Position numbers and translations under genes: made by a program
NCBI GenBank assembly: GCA_003171255.1
Contig: PMYK01000023.1
Location: 21,119-54,598 of the forward strand
Direction of reading: 5' to 3'
Length of the DNA: 33,480 nucleotides
From: Chloroflexota bacterium
Lineage (GTDB): Bacteria; Chloroflexota; Limnocylindria; Limnocylindrales; CSP1-4
Notes under the pieces: generated by a model
The model's input: the letters and a program-made list of their open reading frames with translations, nothing else
Told to the model about the DNA's origin: nothing
The model's database searches: none
In this document: positions 18,880 through 26,266 of the stretch, piece by piece
How positions within the stretch are numbered: position 1 is the first letter of the stretch
Layout of the letters: each line of letters opens with the position of its first letter

Positions 18880-19208
18880 TGGCCATCCTTGTCCGGCCGC
18901 TGCCTCGTTTCGCCGACGGCCACTGCCAGCATGGCAGAAGCCGCCGAATCGGGGCGCGGCGGGCGACGGCCTTGTGGCGATGCGCTTCGGGCGCCCGCCA
19001 GACGGGCGGCCGGTTGCGGCTCGTGAGCCGAACGGGTAGTCCCGCGAACGGCGAGATCGTGACCGCAGACGCCTCGGCCGATCTGCCGGGCGTCGGCCGG
19101 AACGAACCTGGACGGTACCGACCAATTCGAACGCGCGCCCACAGCTCATCGCCCTGGCCAAGCTCGTGCCGCAGCGGGAGAGCGGGCTGTCGAGCTAGTC
19201 TTCGCGCC
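18880..19208. other. Gap of about 330 bp with no gene seen
   Basis: The stretch lies between the stop of the flavoprotein gene (19209) and the mgsA start, on the same strand. Frames are open by GC bias, but the products are Arg/Ala/Pro-rich without motifs. No RNA gene or strong promoter hexamers were recognised. It presumably carries the mgsA promoter. Confidence 0.5.
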
Positions 19209-20264
19209 CTAGCTTCCCTCGGCGTCGTCCGCGGCCCGCTGGGATGGCCCGTAGAGGTGGTAGTTCGCACCGCACGCGGCCTGGTTGCCCTCGTGGACGG
19301 CGGCGCTGATCTGGTGGTCGTGCAGGTTCGTTGCATCGCCCGCCGCGAACGCGCCGGGCAAGTTCGTGTGCTGTTCCGAGGTGACGACGATCTGGCCGAT
19401 CGGGTTCAGCTCGAGGCCGAGTTGCCGCGCCAGCTCGTTGGCCGCCCTCGTACGCCGGACTGCGTAGACCTGTTCGACGGGGATCCGAGTCCGACCAGGA
19501 TCCTCGAGGACGAGCGCCTGCATCTGCCCATTCCGGTTCTCGTACTCGGCGACCGCGACCGGATACGCGGCTATACCGTGCCGGGCCAGGTCCGCCAATC
19601 GGGAAGCCGGAACCTCGAAGCCCTCCGGTCGACCGGCGACCATCGTCACTCGATCGGTGAACACGAGAAGGTCCAGAGCGGTCTGGACCGCGTCGTCGTC
19701 GTGGCCGACGACGCCCACGACGCGGTCGATCGATTCGTGGCCGTCGCAATGGATGCACCAGAAGAGGCTGCGGCCAACGCACTCGTTCCGACCGGCGAAC
19801 TCCGGGAAGTGGCCGAAGACGCCCGGGGCCAGGATCACGGTCCGGGCGAGGACGTCCAGCGGACCGCCTTCCGGGACCTCTCCGAACATTCGAGCCATCT
19901 CCGCGTCGCGCGGAACGCTCGGACCCGGCCCCTGGGGGAAGGCTCCGCCCTCCGGCAGCCGTTCGATCCGCAGCCGGAAGAGATCGCCGTCGCGGGCTGC
20001 GGTGGCGACGTGGCCCAGCAGCAGCCGGACCCCGTATTTGGCGGCGTGGCGCCAGCCGAGCCGGCGGATCTCCGCCGCCGGGATACCGTCCGGGAAGCCC
20101 AGGTAGTTGTGAATCTCGTGGGCCCACAGGAAGCGGTCGCGCTCGTCGACGAGGAGCACATCGCGGCGCATGCGCCCCATGTTCACCGCCGCCGACAGGC
20201 CGGCGGCCCCGCCGCCCACGATCACACAGTCGATTTCGAGCCGAGCAGGTTCGGGTGATGTCAT
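19209..20264 (-). CDS. Thioredoxin-reductase-like FAD-dependent oxidoreductase
   Basis: A 351-residue flavoprotein with thioredoxin reductase layout. The FAD site is CVIVGGGAAGLSAAVNMG (13-30), followed by HNYLGFPDGI, a redox pair Cys170-x-x-Cys173-Asp in FWCIHCDGHE, and a C-terminal FAD block AAGDATNLHDHQISAAVHEG. The dinucleotide site between these is unusual: the expected G-x-G-x-x-A/G is VVGVVGHDDDAVQTA (182-196), and the H-R-R-x-x-x-R NADPH motif is not seen. It may therefore use NADH, ferredoxin or another donor. The start is ATG 20264 or 20282; neither has a good ribosome binding site. No thioredoxin gene is nearby. Confidence 0.85.
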   Translation of the reverse strand: MTSPEPARLEIDCVIVGGGAAGLSAAVNMGRMRRDVLLVDERDRFLWAHEIHNYLGFPDGIPAAEIRRLGWRHAAKYGVRLLLGHVATAARDGDLFRLRIERLPEGGAFPQGPGPSVPRDAEMARMFGEVPEGGPLDVLARTVILAPGVFGHFPEFAGRNECVGRSLFWCIHCDGHESIDRVVGVVGHDDDAVQTALDLLVFTDRVTMVAGRPEGFEVPASRLADLARHGIAAYPVAVAEYENRNGQMQALVLEDPGRTRIPVEQVYAVRRTRAANELARQLGLELNPIGQIVVTSEQHTNLPGAFAAGDATNLHDHQISAAVHEGNQAACGANYHLYGPSQRAADDAEGS

Positions 20265-20335
20265 AGGCCAATGATGCGCCATTTCGGGGCGCCAGCGGGC
20301 CTGGTTGGCGCGGCTCGGCCGCCGGTGCACAAGGT

Positions 20336-21064
20336 CTAGACGAACGCCATCGTCAGAGCCAACAGCCCCGCCATGGCCAGGAAGAGTCCGGGAACGAGCC
20401 ACCCGACCACCCAGAAGCGGATCCGACCCGCGGCCGCCAGCGGGAGCGAACCTTCCGCCGCGGCGGCCTCGAGTAGCGGCTTCATGTAGTCGCCGCGTCC
20501 CACGAACTCGGCGAAGCCCCTGGCCATGGCGAGTTGGACCCGCCAGTGCCGTCGAGTCGCCTCATCGGAAAGCTCAGCGATGGCGGCCTCGTACTGAGTC
20601 AGATCGATGGCGTCGTTCTCGAATATGTCCGCGACCGCCAGCACGTGCTCCCGCCTGACTGTGGGTTTGAGTTCGGCGGCGAGTGTTCGAACGTCGCGCC
20701 ACCGCGCCGGATCGTCGGTGCGGGTCTTCAGCAGGCCATCCAGTCGGGCGTCCGCTTCTTGCTCGGCGCCGGACCTGCCGGCGTCGCGCTGCCGCAAGCT
20801 CTGTTGATCCCACAGGAAGAGCCTCAGGACCGGCCGGTGTCTGATCTTGAGGAGCGTGGGGAACGCATATGCAATCGCGAGCGCAAGCAGCAACTCGACG
20901 ATGCCCGCGGCAAGCCGTGGCGGCGGGACGATCATCAGCTCATCCCACAGCACGAAGGGCGTGATCGCCAGCGCGAGCAGGCTGCCACGTCTCGTGAGCA
21001 GTCCCATCGACCGCCGCGAGAAGTCGACCCACATCTGGACTGGACTCGGCCCAGGACCGAACAT
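20336..21064 (-). CDS. Membrane protein of unknown function
   Basis: I do not recognise this 242-residue protein. It has two hydrophobic segments near the N-terminus (about 27-46 and 52-71), a soluble, charged middle (about 80-195) rich in helix-forming residues, and a C-terminal hydrophobic segment (about 217-240), so it is probably an inner-membrane protein with a cytoplasmic or periplasmic helical domain. The ATG at 21064 has AAGGGG nine bases upstream. It is followed by the flavoprotein gene 71 bases later on the same strand and preceded by tRNA-Val. Codon use looks like its neighbours, and the hydrophobic pattern makes a chance frame unlikely. Confidence 0.7.
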   Translation of the reverse strand: MFGPGPSPVQMWVDFSRRSMGLLTRRGSLLALAITPFVLWDELMIVPPPRLAAGIVELLLALAIAYAFPTLLKIRHRPVLRLFLWDQQSLRQRDAGRSGAEQEADARLDGLLKTRTDDPARWRDVRTLAAELKPTVRREHVLAVADIFENDAIDLTQYEAAIAELSDEATRRHWRVQLAMARGFAEFVGRGDYMKPLLEAAAAEGSLPLAAAGRIRFWVVGWLVPGLFLAMAGLLALTMAFV

Positions 21065-21122
21065 TCGGCGCTACCCCTTGAAGGACGAACCCGCCACCGC
21101 GGTGCGAAGAGGGAGGAAGTGG

Positions 21123-21196
21123 TGGGCGATACTGGACTCGAACCAGTGACCTCGCGGATGTGAACCGCGCGCTCTAACCAACTGAGCTAATCGCCC
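21123..21196 (-). tRNA. tRNA-Val (anticodon CAC)
   Basis: The minus strand folds into a full 74-base cloverleaf. The acceptor stem is GGGCGAT/ATCGCCC, the D arm GCTC...GAGC, the anticodon stem CGCGG/CCGCG with loop TTCACAT (anticodon CAC, reading GUG), the variable loop AGGTC, and the T arm ACTGG-TTCGAGT-CCAGT, with discriminator A. CCA is not encoded (the next bases read C, C, A with the discriminator shifted; the genomic end is ACC). Confidence 0.96.
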
Positions 21197-21229
21197 ACGG
21201 TGCCGGGCGCCTTCAGCGCCGGAGGCCGC

Positions 21230-21235
21230 ATTATA
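21230..21235 (-). promoter_or_regulatory. -10 box of the tRNA-Val promoter
   Basis: A perfect TATAAT on the minus strand lies 34 bases before the tRNA 5' end, giving a leader of about 26 bases. The leader contains a perfect 5-bp hairpin (ggcgc-cttca-gcgcc, 21206-21220). No good -35 hexamer is seen at 16-18 bases. Confidence 0.6.
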
Positions 21236-21269
21236 GTGGGCCGCGTCGGACGGCCGATGGTCGGCTCGG

Positions 21270-21581
21270 CTACACCTTGATTCCCGGCCACCGGTCGGCG
21301 ACGCCCTGGGGCGAGAGTCCGTCGACCACGATCAGCTTCTGGCGACCTGTCGCACCCGCAACGAGCCGCACGGAAGTACGGGAGACGTTGAGCTCCTCGG
21401 CGAGGAGTCGGACGAGAGCGGCATTGGCGGCTCCGCCGACGGCTGGCGCCGAAACCCGGGCCTGGAGGACGCCCTCGTCCGAGACGCCATCCACCCGGTC
21501 GGCACCACCGCGCGGCATCAGGCGCACCGCAAACCGAGCCGAGGCGTGTTGACGATCCAGCGGGCGGTGGCTCGAGTCCAT
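21270..21581 (-). CDS. yggU: DUF167 family protein (YggU-like)
   Basis: A small protein (103 residues from ATG 21581) of the DUF167/YggU family, whose function is not established. Family features are a first strand ARFAVRLMPRGGADRV, then LQARVSAPAVGGAANAAL, and SVRLVAGATGRQKLIVVDGL. This matches the usual V-x-x-P-x-A-x-x-N-A-A-L helix and the S-G-x-x-S-R-x-K-x-V block, here with GATGRQK. The frame is open to TTG 21650, but those residues are not family-like. It lies about 100 bases after yggS. The yggS-yggU neighbourhood downstream of ftsZ is common in bacteria. Confidence 0.88.
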   Translation of the reverse strand: MDSSHRPLDRQHASARFAVRLMPRGGADRVDGVSDEGVLQARVSAPAVGGAANAALVRLLAEELNVSRTSVRLVAGATGRQKLIVVDGLSPQGVADRWPGIKV

Positions 21582-21681
21582 GCCGAGATTATGGCTGCCC
21601 TGCCGCACATCGCCATCGGCCAGACCACCGATCTTGCGCGCCGGACCCAAGACAGCGGTCCCGCAAGCACCACTCCGACAC

Positions 21682-22401
21682 TTACCCGAGCCGCGTCCCG
21701 AAGAGGGCCCGCCCGACGCGGATCACCGTCGCTCCCTCCTCGACCGCGACCGCGTAGTCGTCCGACATCCCCATCGACAGCCCCGGCCCGAGGGTCGGAG
21801 CCCGCTCGCGCAATCGGCCGGAGACCTTGCGCAGACGCACGAACGTCTCGCGCGCCTCTTCGACGTTGCCGACCAGCCGCCCTACCGTCATCAGCCCAAG
21901 CAGTCGCAGATTCGACAGCTCGGCCAGAGCCGGGAGCGCCGCGTCGAGGCTTTCGGGCAGGAAGCCTGCCTTCGCCTCGTCGAGGTCGACGTTCACCTGG
22001 AGGAAGATACCGAGACCTCGAGCTCGCCGGCCTGCATCGCCGGCCAGACGGTCGAGACGTCGCGCCAAATCGACCGAATCGACCGACTCGATCACATCGA
22101 ACAGCTCGACGGCCCGACGGGCCTTGTTCGACTGTAGAGGGCCGATCAGGTGCCAGCGTGCGCCGGGAACCTGCGGTGCCTTCGACTCCGCCTCCTGGAC
22201 CCGGTTCTCGCCAAAGAGCGTCAGCCCGGCCGCCACTGCCGACTGGAGCCGCACCGCATCCACGGTCTTCGAGACGGCAACGAGCGTGACATCGCCGGGA
22301 TCGCGACCGGATCGCACACACGCCTCGCCCACGGCGTCCAAAACCCTGGTTCGGGCCGCGAGGAAACCGGCGATTGCGCCAGAGTCGAGAGAGGAGCCCA
22401 A
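21682..22401 (-). CDS. yggS: PLP homeostasis protein, YggS/PROSC family
   Basis: This 239-residue single-domain TIM-barrel protein binds pyridoxal phosphate and is thought to buffer PLP and keep amino-acid pools balanced. PLP-binding Lys45 lies in VAVSKTVDA. Other family blocks are FGENRVQEAESK, WHLIGPLQSNKARRAV, LLGLMTVG and SMGMSDDYAVAVEEGATVIR, followed by RVGRALFGTR. The start appears to be TTG 22401, three bases after a hairpin that spans the ftsZ stop; no free ribosome binding site is visible. The spacing to ftsZ is 12 bases, so translation probably depends on ftsZ. pgeF, sepF and yggT, often neighbours, are absent here. Confidence 0.93.
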   Translation of the reverse strand: MGSSLDSGAIAGFLAARTRVLDAVGEACVRSGRDPGDVTLVAVSKTVDAVRLQSAVAAGLTLFGENRVQEAESKAPQVPGARWHLIGPLQSNKARRAVELFDVIESVDSVDLARRLDRLAGDAGRRARGLGIFLQVNVDLDEAKAGFLPESLDAALPALAELSNLRLLGLMTVGRLVGNVEEARETFVRLRKVSGRLRERAPTLGPGLSMGMSDDYAVAVEEGATVIRVGRALFGTRLG

Positions 22402-22404
22402 GAC

Positions 22405-22426
22405 GGAGAAGGGTTACCCCTTCTCC
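22405..22426. other. Perfect 9-bp hairpin spanning the ftsZ stop and the yggS start region
   Basis: ggagaaggg (22405-22413) and cccttctcc (22418-22426) pair perfectly around a 4-base loop. On the minus strand the loop is GTAA and holds the ftsZ stop codon TAA. The only Shine-Dalgarno-like bases for yggS (GGAGAAGGG) lie in the 5' arm. No T-tract follows, so a terminator is unlikely; translational coupling or mRNA processing is plausible. Confidence 0.7.
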
Positions 22427-23691
22427 TCCTGTGCGGGCCGCCGCAGGAAGCTCGGGATCTCCAGGTCCTGGTCGTCGTATACGGGTCGCGGCGGCTGGCG
22501 GTCCGGCATGGGCCGATGGAGCGGCGTCGCCCCAACTACCGGCACCGGAACCGGCTGGCGCTCGGGCGCCCCATCTGCTCCGTACATCAGGGTCGAACCG
22601 CGATACGACGCCACCGACTCCGCGGGATGCAGCCGCTGCCGTTCTAGCTCCTGCAGGAAGTCGACTCCTTCGAAGCGCGAGGCCCTGACCGAGACGGGCG
22701 TCTGCGCAGGCATCTCGCGGTGCTGCAGGTCGCGCTTGCGGCTCGGGTCGAAGCCCGTGGCGATGACGGTGATCGTGACCTCCTCGGCAAGACGCTCGTC
22801 GAAGCTCGTGCCGAAGATGATGTTGGCCTCCGGGTCCGCGACCGAACGGATCTCCTCGGCCGCCTCGGTGACCTCGAAGAGGCTGAGGTTGGCGGAACCG
22901 CTGATGTTGAACAGGATGCCCTGGGCCCCGTTGATGTTGACCTCGAGGAGCGGGCTGGCGATGGCCTGGCGGGTGGCCTCCAGGGCGCGGTTGTCGCCGC
23001 TCGCCCGGCCGATGCCCATCAGGGCCGAGCCGGCGTCCTTCATGACGGCCCGGACGTCGGCGAAGTCCAGGTTGATGAGACCCGGCACGGTGATGATGTC
23101 GCTGATCCCCTGGACGCCCTGGCGCAGCACGTCGTCGACGTAGCGGAAGGCCTCGACCATCGAGGTGTTCTTCTGGACGATGTCGCGCAGTCGGTCATTG
23201 GGGATGGTGATGAGCGTGTCGACCTTCTCCCTGAGCTCTTCCGCCGCGCGCTCCGCCACCATCTTGCGGCGGACGCCTTCGAAAGCGAACGGCTTGGTGA
23301 CGACACCGATGGTCAGGGCGCCGAGCTCTTTGGCGATCTCGGCCACGATCGGGGCAGCGCCGGAGCCAGTTCCGCCGCCCAGTCCGGCCGTGATGAAGAC
23401 CATGTCCGAGTCACGCAGCGCGTCGGCGATCTTCTCGGAGTCCTCCTCGGCCGCCCGCTGGCCAATGGAGGCGTCGCCGCCCGCACCAAGACCTCGAGTG
23501 ATCTTGTCGCCGATTCGGATTTTGTGGGGCGCGTCCGACTGGAGGAGCGCCTGCGCGTCCGTGTTGCAGGCGATGAACTCGACCCCCATCATCTCCGCTC
23601 GGATCATGCGGTTGACGGCGTTGCTTCCGCCGCCTCCGACGCCGATCACACGGATCAGCGCGAAGTTCTCGGAATCGGACCGTAGCGGCAT
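22414..23691 (-). CDS. ftsZ: Cell division protein FtsZ
   Basis: FtsZ is the tubulin-like GTPase that forms the division ring. The 425-residue protein has [14 protein letters not shown] (16-29), the tubulin signature GGGTGSG (105-111), and the T7 loop [11 protein letters not shown] (207-217) with its catalytic aspartates. A variable linker follows from about 320. The C-terminal peptide [11 protein letters not shown] is the site where FtsA normally docks. The ATG at 23691 has GGAGGA six bases upstream, and the protein starts [17 protein letters not shown]; earlier in-frame codons are not family-like. A 250-base upstream gap holds a -10-like box and an SOS-like palindrome, so ftsZ probably has its own promoter besides read-through from ftsA-HIT-yjbQ. 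Confidence 0.98.
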   Translation of the reverse strand: MPLRSDSENFALIRVIGVGGGGSNAVNRMIRAEMMGVEFIACNTDAQALLQSDAPHKIRIGDKITRGLGAGGDASIGQRAAEEDSEKIADALRDSDMVFITAGLGGGTGSGAAPIVAEIAKELGALTIGVVTKPFAFEGVRRKMVAERAAEELREKVDTLITIPNDRLRDIVQKNTSMVEAFRYVDDVLRQGVQGISDIITVPGLINLDFADVRAVMKDAGSALMGIGRASGDNRALEATRQAIASPLLEVNINGAQGILFNISGSANLSLFEVTEAAEEIRSVADPEANIIFGTSFDERLAEEVTITVIATGFDPSRKRDLQHREMPAQTPVSVRASRFEGVDFLQELERQRLHPAESVASYRGSTLMYGADGAPERQPVPVPVVGATPLHRPMPDRQPPRPVYDDQDLEIPSFLRRPAQEEKG

Positions 23692-23796
23692 TCGAGATCC
23701 TCCGGTGGCTCTCCGGCAGATGGTTGTCGTTCGGTCCGGCCCCCCCCGAGATTCGTAGAGCACTGGCGCGTAACGGGGCTGGCTCGGATGCAATGC

Positions 23797-23802
23797 AGTA
23801 TA
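23797..23802 (-). promoter_or_regulatory. Candidate -10 box of an ftsZ promoter
   Basis: TATACT on the minus strand lies about 105 bases before the ftsZ ATG. No clear -35 hexamer is present at 16-18 bases, but a small hairpin (cccag-ctttt-ctggg, 23810-23824) lies just upstream. The leader contains a run of eight C/G bases (23740-23747). Confidence 0.4.
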
Positions 23803-23866
23803 CGCCTACCCCAGCTTTTCTGGGCCCGAGACCGCACACTGAAACGACACTCTCACGAAGGGCGTA

Positions 23867-23880
23867 CGAACGTTCGTTCG
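23867..23880. promoter_or_regulatory. SOS-box-like palindrome upstream of ftsZ
   Basis: The sequence cgaacgttcgttcg has the form CGAAC-N4-GTTCG, the pattern of LexA boxes in Gram-positive bacteria (consensus CGAACRNRYGTTCG, one mismatch in the spacer). The inner acgaacgttcgt (23866-23877) is a perfect 12-bp palindrome. An adjacent inverted repeat, gcagtt and aactgc, spans 23880-23899. It lies about 65 bases upstream of the candidate ftsZ -10 box. LexA binding is inferred, not shown. Confidence 0.35.
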
Positions 23881-23942
23881 CAGTTTCGAGGCGAACTGCC
23901 CAAATCCGTGACAAAACTGGTGGGACCTGTGGAGGGACCGAT

Positions 23943-24347
23943 TCAACCCGCCAGAAAGGCCAGCCTCACGGTCCGGCTCGAGTTGTCCGAATTGGGGTCG
24001 AGCAGGGCTATCGACTGCCACGTGCCGAGCGTCAGACGCCCGTCGACGACCGGGATCGTCAGCGATGGCGGGGCCACAATCGGCACAAGGTGATCGGCTC
24101 CATGGCCCGTCGATCCGTGACGGTGAACCCATCGATCGTCGCGCGGCAGGAGCCGGTCCACGGCCGCCATCAAGTCCGCGTCGGACCCCGCCCCGAGCTC
24201 GATGACAACTACTCCGGCGGTGGCATGCGGCACGAATACGGTGAGCAGCCCGTCGCCCTCGCCGGCCACGAATTGCTCGCACGGCTCGGTCAGGTCGAAC
24301 AGCCCGCGGCGCCGCCCCGTCTGGACGGTGAGCTCGGTGGTCTTCAC
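23943..24347 (-). CDS. yjbQ: YjbQ/UPF0047 family protein
   Basis: This 134-residue protein belongs to the YjbQ (UPF0047) family. Some members have been linked to thiamine-phosphate synthase side activity, but the main role is uncertain. Family marks are FVPHATAGVVVIE (usual H-T-T-A-x-x-x-x-N/E), the H-x-H-G-x-x-G-H-G-A-D-H segment read as HRHGSTGHGADH, SLTIPVVDGRLTLGTWQ, and a terminal RTVRLAFLAG. I chose GTG 24347 (MKTTELTV) because the family starts there. No ribosome binding site is visible, but GATACT lies six bases upstream, which would suit a leaderless transcript. It sits between the HIT gene and ftsZ. Confidence 0.88.
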   Translation of the reverse strand: MKTTELTVQTGRRRGLFDLTEPCEQFVAGEGDGLLTVFVPHATAGVVVIELGAGSDADLMAAVDRLLPRDDRWVHRHGSTGHGADHLVPIVAPPSLTIPVVDGRLTLGTWQSIALLDPNSDNSSRTVRLAFLAG

Positions 24348-24393
24348 GGCGTCAGTATCGCTCGCGAGCAAGCCACGACCGAAGTAGGATCGC

Positions 24394-24867
24394 TCACGGA
24401 CTGAGCAGGTCGCGAAGGGCTCGCAGCTGCGACTGATAGTCATCCTCGTCGATCCTCGGCCACTCGCGCTCTTCCATCATGAAGCGCGGGGGTCGGCCCG
24501 GATTGGGGTCACCCCAATACCGCGGGACGATGTGGGCGTGGAGGTGAGGCATGCTGTTGCCGAGAAGAAGGAGGTTGAGCTTCAACGGCTGGTAATAGGC
24601 CTCGATTGCTCGACAGACCGTGACCAGCTCCTGCGTGAACGACAACAACTCGTTTGGGTGAAGATCGGTCAGTTCTGAGACGTGTCGACCTCGCCAGGTC
24701 AGCAGCGTGTAACCCCGGGCGGCAGAGCTGCGACTCAGATAGGCGTCGCTCGTCGCACCGGCGAGGATCCGTTCCCCATCGGGGATCCGATCCGGACGAC
24801 CGTCAGCGCACGCGGGACAGCCGACGCCCCGGCGTCGCTCTTCCCAATCTGCCGGCCAGGTCGCCAC
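24394..24867 (-). CDS. HIT family hydrolase
   Basis: A 157-residue histidine-triad protein, a class that hydrolyses or transfers nucleotide monophosphates. The catalytic triad motif is HLHAHIVPR near residues 108-116, and the family's N-terminal C-P-x-C pair appears as GCPACADG (16-23). WRGRHVSELTDLHPNEL matches the usual pre-triad helix region. The C-terminal part after PRYWGDPNPG is typical of Fhit-like or branched bacterial members. The start is GTG 24867, 21 bases after the ftsA stop, so it is probably co-transcribed with ftsA. A HIT gene is not a standard member of the division cluster and its link to division is unknown. Confidence 0.92.
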   Translation of the reverse strand: MATWPADWEERRRGVGCPACADGRPDRIPDGERILAGATSDAYLSRSSAARGYTLLTWRGRHVSELTDLHPNELLSFTQELVTVCRAIEAYYQPLKLNLLLLGNSMPHLHAHIVPRYWGDPNPGRPPRFMMEEREWPRIDEDDYQSQLRALRDLLSP

Positions 24868-24888
24868 GCGGGGAGCCCCGACGTCCTG

Positions 24889-26121
24889 CTACGGAAACAG
24901 ATTGCGGAGGGCGTCTCGGACCCGCGCCGGCAGGCCGCCCGCCGGAGCAGATTCGAAGCGCTGGCCGTCGCCGGCCTCCAGTCCCCTGGCGCCCCAATAG
25001 AGCAACCCGATGGCGGTGCTGTAGGCGGGGGTGAGGATGTTGTCCGTCAGCCCGCCGATGCCCGTTGGTCCGGCCACGCGGACCGGCATGTCGAGGACTT
25101 CACGGCCGAGGGCCGCAGCGCCCGCCAGCTGAGAGGCGCCGCCGGTCAAAACGATGCCCGCCGGCAGCATCCCCTCCCCGGCCGATCGGATCTCCGCGGC
25201 CAGCATTTCGAACGTCTCGCGCATGCGGGCCTCGATGATGCGGCAGACCTCGATGCGGCTGACGGTCCGACCGGCCGCCTCGCCAAGCATCGAGACGCTG
25301 ATTACCTCGTCCTCGTCCACCGTCGACAGGTCGCAGGTGCCGTGCATGGTCTTCAGTTCCTCGGCCACCTGGAGGCTGGTCTTGAGGCCGATGGCTATGT
25401 CATTTGTGACGTTGTTGCCGCCGACCGGCAGGACCGCCGTCTTGAACGGTGAGCCGTCGAGGAAGAGGGCCAGGTCTATCGTGCCGGCGCCAATGTCGAC
25501 GACCGCCACGCCCAGGTCGCGCTCCGTGTCTGAAAGCACCGCTTCCGCGGACGCGAGCGAGCAGGCGACGAGCTCGTCGATCTTTACGTTGGCCGCCTGG
25601 ACGCATTTGGCCAGGTTCCGGACCGGGGTCGCGGCGGCGGTAACGATGTGGGTCTCGATCTCGAGGCGGATGGCGCTCATACCGAGCGGATCCTTGACGC
25701 CCTCCTGGCCATCGACGATGAAACCTCGCGGCAGGACGTGGAGGACTTCGCGGTTGGACGGGATGGAGACCGCCCGAGCGACCTCGAGAGCCCGGTTGAT
25801 GTCTTCGCGAGTCACCTCACGCTGGTGGCCGGTGACGGCGACGGCGCCGCGCGAGTTCTGGCTCTCGACGTGCTGCCCGCCGACGCCCACGAACGCACGA
25901 TCGATCTGATAGCCGGACAGCCGCTCTGCATGATCGACCGCGCCGGAGATGGACCGGACGGTCTGCTCGATGTTGACAACAACGGCCTTCTTGAGACCGA
26001 TGGCCGGCACGACGCCTTTGCCGACGATGGTCAGGCTTCCGTCACGAGCCACCTCGCCGATAAGAGCGCATATCTTGCTCGTGCCGACATCGATCCCGAC
26101 GAGCACTGCTTCGCGTTCCAC
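24889..26121 (-). CDS. ftsA: Cell division protein FtsA
   Basis: FtsA is the actin-like protein that tethers FtsZ to the membrane and recruits later divisome proteins. The 410-residue protein has phosphate-1 GIDVGTSKICALIGEV (9-24), phosphate-2 VAVVDIGAGTIDLALF (205-220) and the adenosine motif GIVLTGGASQLAG (322-334). The 1C domain (about 85-160) includes REVTREDINRALEVAR. The end ARVRDALRNLFP is an amphipathic helix fitting the membrane-targeting sequence. The start is GTG 26121, with GGGAG a few bases upstream. The 145-base gap after ftsQ is wide for this cluster, and I see nothing coding in it; an internal promoter there is possible. Confidence 0.97.
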   Translation of the reverse strand: MEREAVLVGIDVGTSKICALIGEVARDGSLTIVGKGVVPAIGLKKAVVVNIEQTVRSISGAVDHAERLSGYQIDRAFVGVGGQHVESQNSRGAVAVTGHQREVTREDINRALEVARAVSIPSNREVLHVLPRGFIVDGQEGVKDPLGMSAIRLEIETHIVTAAATPVRNLAKCVQAANVKIDELVACSLASAEAVLSDTERDLGVAVVDIGAGTIDLALFLDGSPFKTAVLPVGGNNVTNDIAIGLKTSLQVAEELKTMHGTCDLSTVDEDEVISVSMLGEAAGRTVSRIEVCRIIEARMRETFEMLAAEIRSAGEGMLPAGIVLTGGASQLAGAAALGREVLDMPVRVAGPTGIGGLTDNILTPAYSTAIGLLYWGARGLEAGDGQRFESAPAGGLPARVRDALRNLFP

Positions 26122-26266
26122 TCGCTCCCGTCCTCGGTGGTGGCCTCGATCGCGAGGCGTTGTCTGGGCGGACCGGCTGACGGCACTGAAAGTCGAGCCC
26201 GATTTCTCAAGTGAAGGCTACTCGACCCGAGGGAGACCGGGCAACCTCGCTGTGCAGACGGATCTC

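Noticed and set aside
18880-19161. N-terminal extension of methylglyoxal synthase to 19161
   Set aside because: The extra 94 residues are Arg/Ser-rich and not family-like; MgsA starts at the MKDLAPRKRIGLVAHD region.
23740-23747. Run of eight C bases upstream of ftsZ as a phase-variable tract
   Set aside because: It lies in the leader, not between promoter hexamers or in a coding frame, and short C/G runs are expected at this GC content.
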